A program made the translations under genes and the position numbers. 9,198 nucleotides of DNA from Rhodobiaceae bacterium UBA7378 (lineage in GTDB: Bacteria > Pseudomonadota > Alphaproteobacteria > RS24), in the NCBI GenBank assembly GCA_002469805.1, contig DKNW01000120.1, positions 1-9,198 of the forward strand, given 5' to 3'. The notes under the pieces are model-generated. The model worked only from the letters and a program-made list of their open reading frames with translations. It had not been told where the DNA came from and searched no databases. Shown one piece after another: positions 6,348-9,198 of this stretch. Positions within the stretch are counted from its first letter, which is position 1; each line of letters opens with the position of its first letter.

Positions 6348-7496
6348 CTATCTAAGCCCGCAAAGATTGGCGAAACGGTCAAGTATATCCGGACCGGTAA
6401 ATTCGGCGAGATAGCGCTCTTGAGCCTGTCGGCCCAGTTGTTCGCGCCGCTCGGTGTCCGTCATGGCTTCGCGCAAGGCAGCAGCCAGTTCGTCAGGGTT
6501 CAGCGTGTCCACGCACCAGCCAGTTTCACCGTGTAAAACAGCCTCACGCGCACCTCCCGTGTTTCCTGCCAGCGCCGGTACACCAAACCGGGCGGCCTCG
6601 ATATAAGAAATACCAAAGCCTTCCAGCGAATTGCCATGCTGATAGCTAGGCATAATGAACAGATCTGCATTGCTCAAAAATTCTACTTTATCTTCCACAT
6701 CCAGATGCCCTGATAAGAAAACCTGGTCCTCCAGACCGCATGCCCTAATGGTCGCATGTAAATTTTCAGCCTCAGGGCCGATTCCAGCTATCTGCCAGGT
6801 AAAATCGGGCAGTTCTGACTTCATACCTGCAAGCGCCTTAATGGTTTGCGCCAGTCCTTTTCGGGCTTCAAGGCGGCAAAGAGACACAAGCTTTAACGGT
6901 GCCCGATTGTCGTTTTTAGTTAACGTTATTGGTGGCGCATCCGCTGGCAACGCAAAAGTAGGTGCAATAACATGCCTCGTCACTTGTGCTGAGGGCAAAA
7001 ACGGTGTCGCGCGCTCCAGCGTATCTTTGGAATTTGCAATAAGAATATGGGTGCGGGCCAGGGCACGCGAAACGCGCTCGGCGTGGCGGCCAGTTTTGAG
7101 ATATTCCTGTCCATGAGCGAGAACAACCAACCGGCCTCCGATGCGTTCTATGTCCGGTACAGCGGCAACAGATTTCCAGCTGTCGCAAATTATGAGCGGG
7201 TCGGTTTGCTGCCGCAAGGCTGCTGTGAGGCTGAGTTTTTTGCGCCATGCTCGCCAGGGCTTGAACCAATCAGTGTGCGAGAAAGAAAAATTTTCCGATG
7301 CCGCATCAAACGGCTTGTCGCCGAAAACATGCATATTATACCCGCGGGCGGCCAGACCGTTTGCCAATGCATACATAACACTTTCCATGCCACCTATGTG
7401 TGGCGGGAAAGTCTGGGTGACAATGAATATGTCTCTGGATACGTCCGTGCTAGATACGTCCGTGCTGGATACGTCCGTGCTTGGGTGTGTCTTCAT
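6348..7496 (-). CDS. GT4-family glycosyltransferase (GT-B fold) with an N-terminal STDVS repeat
   Basis: The 382-residue protein is a retaining glycosyltransferase of the GT4/GT-B type, which moves a sugar from a nucleotide-sugar donor to a glycan, lipid or small acceptor in the cytoplasm or at the inner membrane face. The N-terminal acceptor domain starts at IFIVTQTFPPHIGGMESVM (23-41), with the typical glycine-rich loop. The C-terminal domain begins near 202 with KLVSLCRLEARKG (donor phosphate loop), then FIMPSYQHGNSLEGFGISYI at 280-299. This contains the E-x7-E pair Glu292/Glu300 typical of GT4 enzymes, followed by GVPALAGNTGGAREAV. There is no signal peptide or membrane segment. Residues 6-20 are three exact copies of STDVS, encoded by a 15-bp tandem repeat, ahead of the family core. 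No alternative start lies between the ATG and the core, so the repeat is probably translated. The ribosome binding site is poor. Donor and acceptor cannot be named; no other polysaccharide genes are nearby. Confidence 0.9.
   Translation of the reverse strand: MKTHPSTDVSSTDVSSTDVSRDIFIVTQTFPPHIGGMESVMYALANGLAARGYNMHVFGDKPFDAASENFSFSHTDWFKPWRAWRKKLSLTAALRQQTDPLIICDSWKSVAAVPDIERIGGRLVVLAHGQEYLKTGRHAERVSRALARTHILIANSKDTLERATPFLPSAQVTRHVIAPTFALPADAPPITLTKNDNRAPLKLVSLCRLEARKGLAQTIKALAGMKSELPDFTWQIAGIGPEAENLHATIRACGLEDQVFLSGHLDVEDKVEFLSNADLFIMPSYQHGNSLEGFGISYIEAARFGVPALAGNTGGAREAVLHGETGWCVDTLNPDELAAALREAMTDTERREQLGRQAQERYLAEFTGPDILDRFANLCGLR
7437..7481 (-). repeat. Three tandem 15-bp repeats encoding (STDVS)3
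   Basis: The unit GGATACGTCCGTGCT occurs at 7437-7451, 7452-7466 (first base A instead of G) and 7467-7481 without spacing. Read on the minus strand each copy encodes Ser-Thr-Asp-Val-Ser, residues 6-20 of the glycosyltransferase. Because the unit is a multiple of three, gain or loss of copies would change the N-terminal length without breaking the frame. Near-identity at the DNA level, including wobble positions, suggests recent expansion. Confidence 0.93.
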
Positions 7497-7572
7497 GTTC
7501 TTATGTCCGTTAAACCACGATGTCCAATGCTTTCCGAAAAGGGCTTACGCAGACGACTATTTAAACGCGAGC

Positions 7573-8559
7573 TTATGCGTTCGGCCTAATGACTACACGC
7601 CCAACCAATACACGATTCTCCATCATGGCAAAGGCTAAACGCCAATTTTCCAGCGGCAGCTCGGCATGGACATGCGGGCGAATAATGCCCTTTCCGGCCA
7701 AATCCCAAACAGCCTCCAAATTGTCTCGCCCGCTTGCCGGATCGCGCCGCCCATATTCGCCAGCGCGTACGCCGACAACTGAAAAACCCTTTATAAGCGG
7801 CAAGTTAGCTGGAATATTTGGAATTCGACCCGACGCAAAGCCGACCACCAGAAGGCGACCACCCCAAGCGATACAGCGTATGCTTTCGTCAAAAACATCG
7901 CCGCCCACCGGGTCGTAAATAACGTCTGCGCCGCCGCCGGTGATTTCCTTCACGGCTTCGCGAAAACCATCTGTCGGGTCGAGCACGATATCGGGCGCAT
8001 ATTGGGTTTCGATAATTTCACGCTTTTGCGGTGTGGATGCCACGGCGATTACGCGGGCACCCAAATGCTTGGCCAAATCAACCGCCGCTAGGCCAACGCC
8101 GCCAGCTGCGCCGTGCACCAACACCCACTCATTAGGCTGAACATGGCCGCGGCACACCAGCGACACATAGGCTGTTAGATAGGCCGAACCGATTGCCGCC
8201 CCTGCCGCAAAATCCATTGCGTCGGGCAGTCTTCGCAGGCCGCGCACTGGAAAAACACCCATCTCGGCGAGCCCACCACCCAGGCTGCCGCCAACGACCC
8301 GATCGCCAATCGCAAATTCGGTCACGTCTTTCCCGAGCGCTGTCACCTCGCCGGCCATTTCTGTGCCGGGCGTGAAGGGCAGGTCGGGTTTGTGCTGATA
8401 GCCGCCATGGGTCATCAGCAAATCTGGAAAGCCGAGCGCCGCGGCCATGATTTTGACCTGCACCTCACCCGTGCTGGGCTGTGGCGCGGCAAGGCCATCG
8501 GCCAGGCGGCACCCTCCAAAATCAGGCAGGAGTTCTTCAACCAGAAGCGCGCGCATCAT
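7573..8559 (-). CDS. Zinc-free NADPH:quinone oxidoreductase, zeta-crystallin-like (MDR superfamily)
   Basis: The 328-residue protein belongs to the medium-chain dehydrogenase/reductase superfamily, in the quinone oxidoreductase branch that reduces quinones or other activated carbonyls with NAD(P)H in the cytosol. The N-terminal GroES-like domain contains FTPGTEMAGEVTALG at 62-76 and IGDRVVG at 84-90. The Rossmann domain has EWVLVHGAAGGVGLAAVDLA at 144-163, with the AAGGVG dinucleotide loop at 151-156, and GARVIAVAST at 167-176. YDPVGGDVF at 215-223 and AWGGRLLVVGFASGRIPNIP at 231-250 match the subgroup close to mammalian quinone oxidoreductase-like protein 2. The cysteine/histidine zinc ligands of classical alcohol dehydrogenases are absent, as expected. 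Two ATG codons are adjacent; the second (8556) has better spacing from GGAG (5 bases) and may be the real start. The gene follows the ABM-domain gene by 33 bases, suggesting co-transcription. The true substrate is unknown. Confidence 0.92.
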   Translation of the reverse strand: MMRALLVEELLPDFGGCRLADGLAAPQPSTGEVQVKIMAAALGFPDLLMTHGGYQHKPDLPFTPGTEMAGEVTALGKDVTEFAIGDRVVGGSLGGGLAEMGVFPVRGLRRLPDAMDFAAGAAIGSAYLTAYVSLVCRGHVQPNEWVLVHGAAGGVGLAAVDLAKHLGARVIAVASTPQKREIIETQYAPDIVLDPTDGFREAVKEITGGGADVIYDPVGGDVFDESIRCIAWGGRLLVVGFASGRIPNIPANLPLIKGFSVVGVRAGEYGRRDPASGRDNLEAVWDLAGKGIIRPHVHAELPLENWRLAFAMMENRVLVGRVVIRPNA

Positions 8560-8592
8560 CTCTCCATCTTTACGAGCTCGGGGCGGTGCCCG

Positions 8593-8961
8593 CTATCGAA
8601 CAAATCCGTCAATCGGGGTAGCGTATTCAACGGCAAAACCGTTTTCAGTTGCCCAATTCTTCATATCATCTGAGGCATTGCCGTAAAAGCAGAGGCGCGC
8701 ATTGCCCGTGCGCTCCAGCACCTGCCCTACAAAATTGCCTTTGGCGAAACGCTCGGCATGAAAAATACCAGCCTCGCTATCGGCCCATGTTTCCATAAAC
8801 GTGAGCAATTTTTCGTCGTCGCTCATATAGACGTTATAGACTAGTGTCCCCGGTTCGCCTTCCTGATTGTAGGCGACCATCTGGCGCGCGATATCGCGCA
8901 ACTCGTCGGCTTTGCCGTCTAGCACCTCCAACTCGTAAAACACCTGAATTTGTTTTGACAT
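8593..8961 (-). CDS. ABM-domain protein, putative quinol monooxygenase
   Basis: This 122-residue protein has the features of the antibiotic biosynthesis monooxygenase (ABM) domain, a dimeric ferredoxin-like alpha/beta barrel. An N-terminal strand (IQVFYELEVLDGKADELRDI at 5-24) leads into a helix. EGEPGTLVYNVYMSDDEKLL at 34-53 is the family's typical EPG...Y...D segment, followed by TFMETWADSEAGIFHAERFA at 54-73. Characterised members include the E. coli quinol monooxygenase YgiN and cofactor-free polyketide oxygenases, but many ABM proteins are uncharacterised. The last 30 or so residues (SDDMKNWATENGFAVEYATP...) extend past the minimal domain. The ATG at 8961 has CTGGGG 7 bases upstream. The next gene is a quinone oxidoreductase, 33 bases away, which favours a role in quinone/quinol chemistry; that is inference from context. 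Confidence 0.8.
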   Translation of the reverse strand: MSKQIQVFYELEVLDGKADELRDIARQMVAYNQEGEPGTLVYNVYMSDDEKLLTFMETWADSEAGIFHAERFAKGNFVGQVLERTGNARLCFYGNASDDMKNWATENGFAVEYATPIDGFVR

Positions 8962-9039
8962 GATAAAACCCCAGATAATTTTGCATAATAATTTTAGGTT
9001 ACGATTTTAGGCCATGCTCCCGATTTTTGGGGGCGTACA

Positions 9040-9067
9040 AATATAGTATAGGTGGGTTTATTCAAAC
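9040..9067 (-). promoter_or_regulatory. Weak candidate promoter for the ABM-quinone oxidoreductase genes
   Basis: On the minus strand overlapping -10-like boxes TATACT (plus-strand 9045-9050) and TATATT (9040-9045) are visible. The -35 match is poor in either register: TTCGCG (9067-9072) 16 bases before TATACT, or TTTGAA (9061-9066) 15 bases before TATATT. Distance to the ABM start (about 75 bases) is reasonable. The genes could equally be read through from the tRNA. Confidence 0.3.
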
Positions 9068-9070
9068 GCG

Positions 9071-9112
9071 AACGCCTATTTTTGGCGCAATAACGCCTAT
9101 TTTTGGCGCAAT
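9071..9112. repeat. Perfect tandem 21-bp duplication beside tRNA-Ser
   Basis: A 21-bp unit beginning AACGCCTATTTTTGGCG and ending CAAT occurs at 9071-9091 and again without any gap at 9092-9112. Each unit contains the inverted repeat CGCC/GGCG around a seven-base loop, so the pair forms two identical short hairpins. It begins 21 bases beyond the tRNA 3' end. Confidence 0.92.
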
Positions 9113-9132
9113 GAAGCTGACGCATAGCGCAA

Positions 9133-9198
9133 TGGCGGAGAGAGAGGGATTCGAACCCTCGGTACGCTTGCGCGCACAACGGTTTTCGAGACCGCCCC
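9133..9198 (-). tRNA. tRNA-Ser(CGA), partial: 3' two-thirds
   Basis: Read on the minus strand, the sequence from the right edge gives an anticodon stem-loop GCGGT-CTCGAAA-ACCGT, anticodon CGA at 9188-9186 (reads serine codon UCG). A long class II variable arm follows (TGTGCGCGCAAGCGTACC), then the T arm GAGGG-TTCGAAT-CCCTC, the acceptor 3' strand TCTCTCC, discriminator G and an encoded CCA at 9135-9133. The D arm and 5' acceptor strand lie beyond the window. The long variable arm and G discriminator agree with serine identity. Confidence 0.95.

Larger units (their letters stand above)
8962..9132 (-). other. Intergenic region between tRNA-Ser and the ABM gene, with three short hairpins
   Basis: This AT-rich gap of 171 bases holds three short hairpins with seven-base loops ending in ATTTTT on the plus strand. 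CGCC-TATTTTT-GGCG occurs at 9073-9087 and again at 9094-9108; CTCCC-GATTTTT-GGGGG is at 9017-9033. None is followed by a T-run on the minus strand, so a tRNA terminator is not clear. The remainder near 8970-9010 has repeated TTTTAGG words and no coding potential I trust. Confidence 0.5.

Noticed and set aside
8994..9179. A 61-residue minus-strand ORF overlapping tRNA-Ser, containing a repeated CAKNRR peptide.
   Set aside because: It runs through the tRNA gene and the 21-bp noncoding duplication, which creates the peptide repeat; no family resemblance.

Overview
The window is a stretch of an alphaproteobacterial chromosome, and every gene I can support is on the minus strand. The gene order obgE-proB-proA-nadD-rsfS-rlmH-(murein hydrolase activator), with rplU-rpmA and a tRNA-Ser upstream, is the arrangement I know from Alphaproteobacteria. 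Base composition is moderately GC-rich with AT-rich gaps between transcription units. I cannot place it below class level.

In the direction of transcription (high to low coordinates), the window opens inside a tRNA-Ser(CGA) gene at the right edge. Three non-core genes follow: a small antibiotic-biosynthesis-monooxygenase (ABM) fold protein, a zinc-free quinone oxidoreductase of the zeta-crystallin type, and a GT4 glycosyltransferase. Next come a strong sigma70-type promoter, the ribosomal protein pair rplU-rpmA (L21, L27), and a clear rho-independent terminator. After a gap of 185 bases between genes lies a tightly packed housekeeping cluster: obgE (ribosome-assembly GTPase), proB and proA (the first two steps of proline synthesis), nadD (NAD synthesis), rsfS (ribosome silencing), rlmH (23S rRNA methyltransferase), and the first 70 codons of a secreted coiled-coil protein that is probably EnvC, cut by the left edge.

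In the housekeeping cluster genes are separated by 1 to 6 bases or overlap by one, which indicates a single transcript with translational coupling. The exception is a 100-base AT-rich gap between nadD and rsfS. Four products (L21/L27, ObgE, RsfS, RlmH) act on the large ribosomal subunit, so the cluster joins 50S assembly to proline and NAD synthesis and, at its end, cell-wall division functions.

I see no CRISPR array, insertion sequence, phage gene, toxin-antitoxin pair or defence system, and the window does not contain an obvious undescribed system. The most unusual signals are three separate short tandem duplications: 21 bp x2 beside the tRNA, 15 bp x3 inside the glycosyltransferase 5' end, and 15 bp x2 in the rplU leader. 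All lie in or at the edges of the non-core block between tRNA-Ser and rplU. A hairpin at the predicted 5' end of the rplU transcript and the likely quinone-redox gene pair are also worth a second look.
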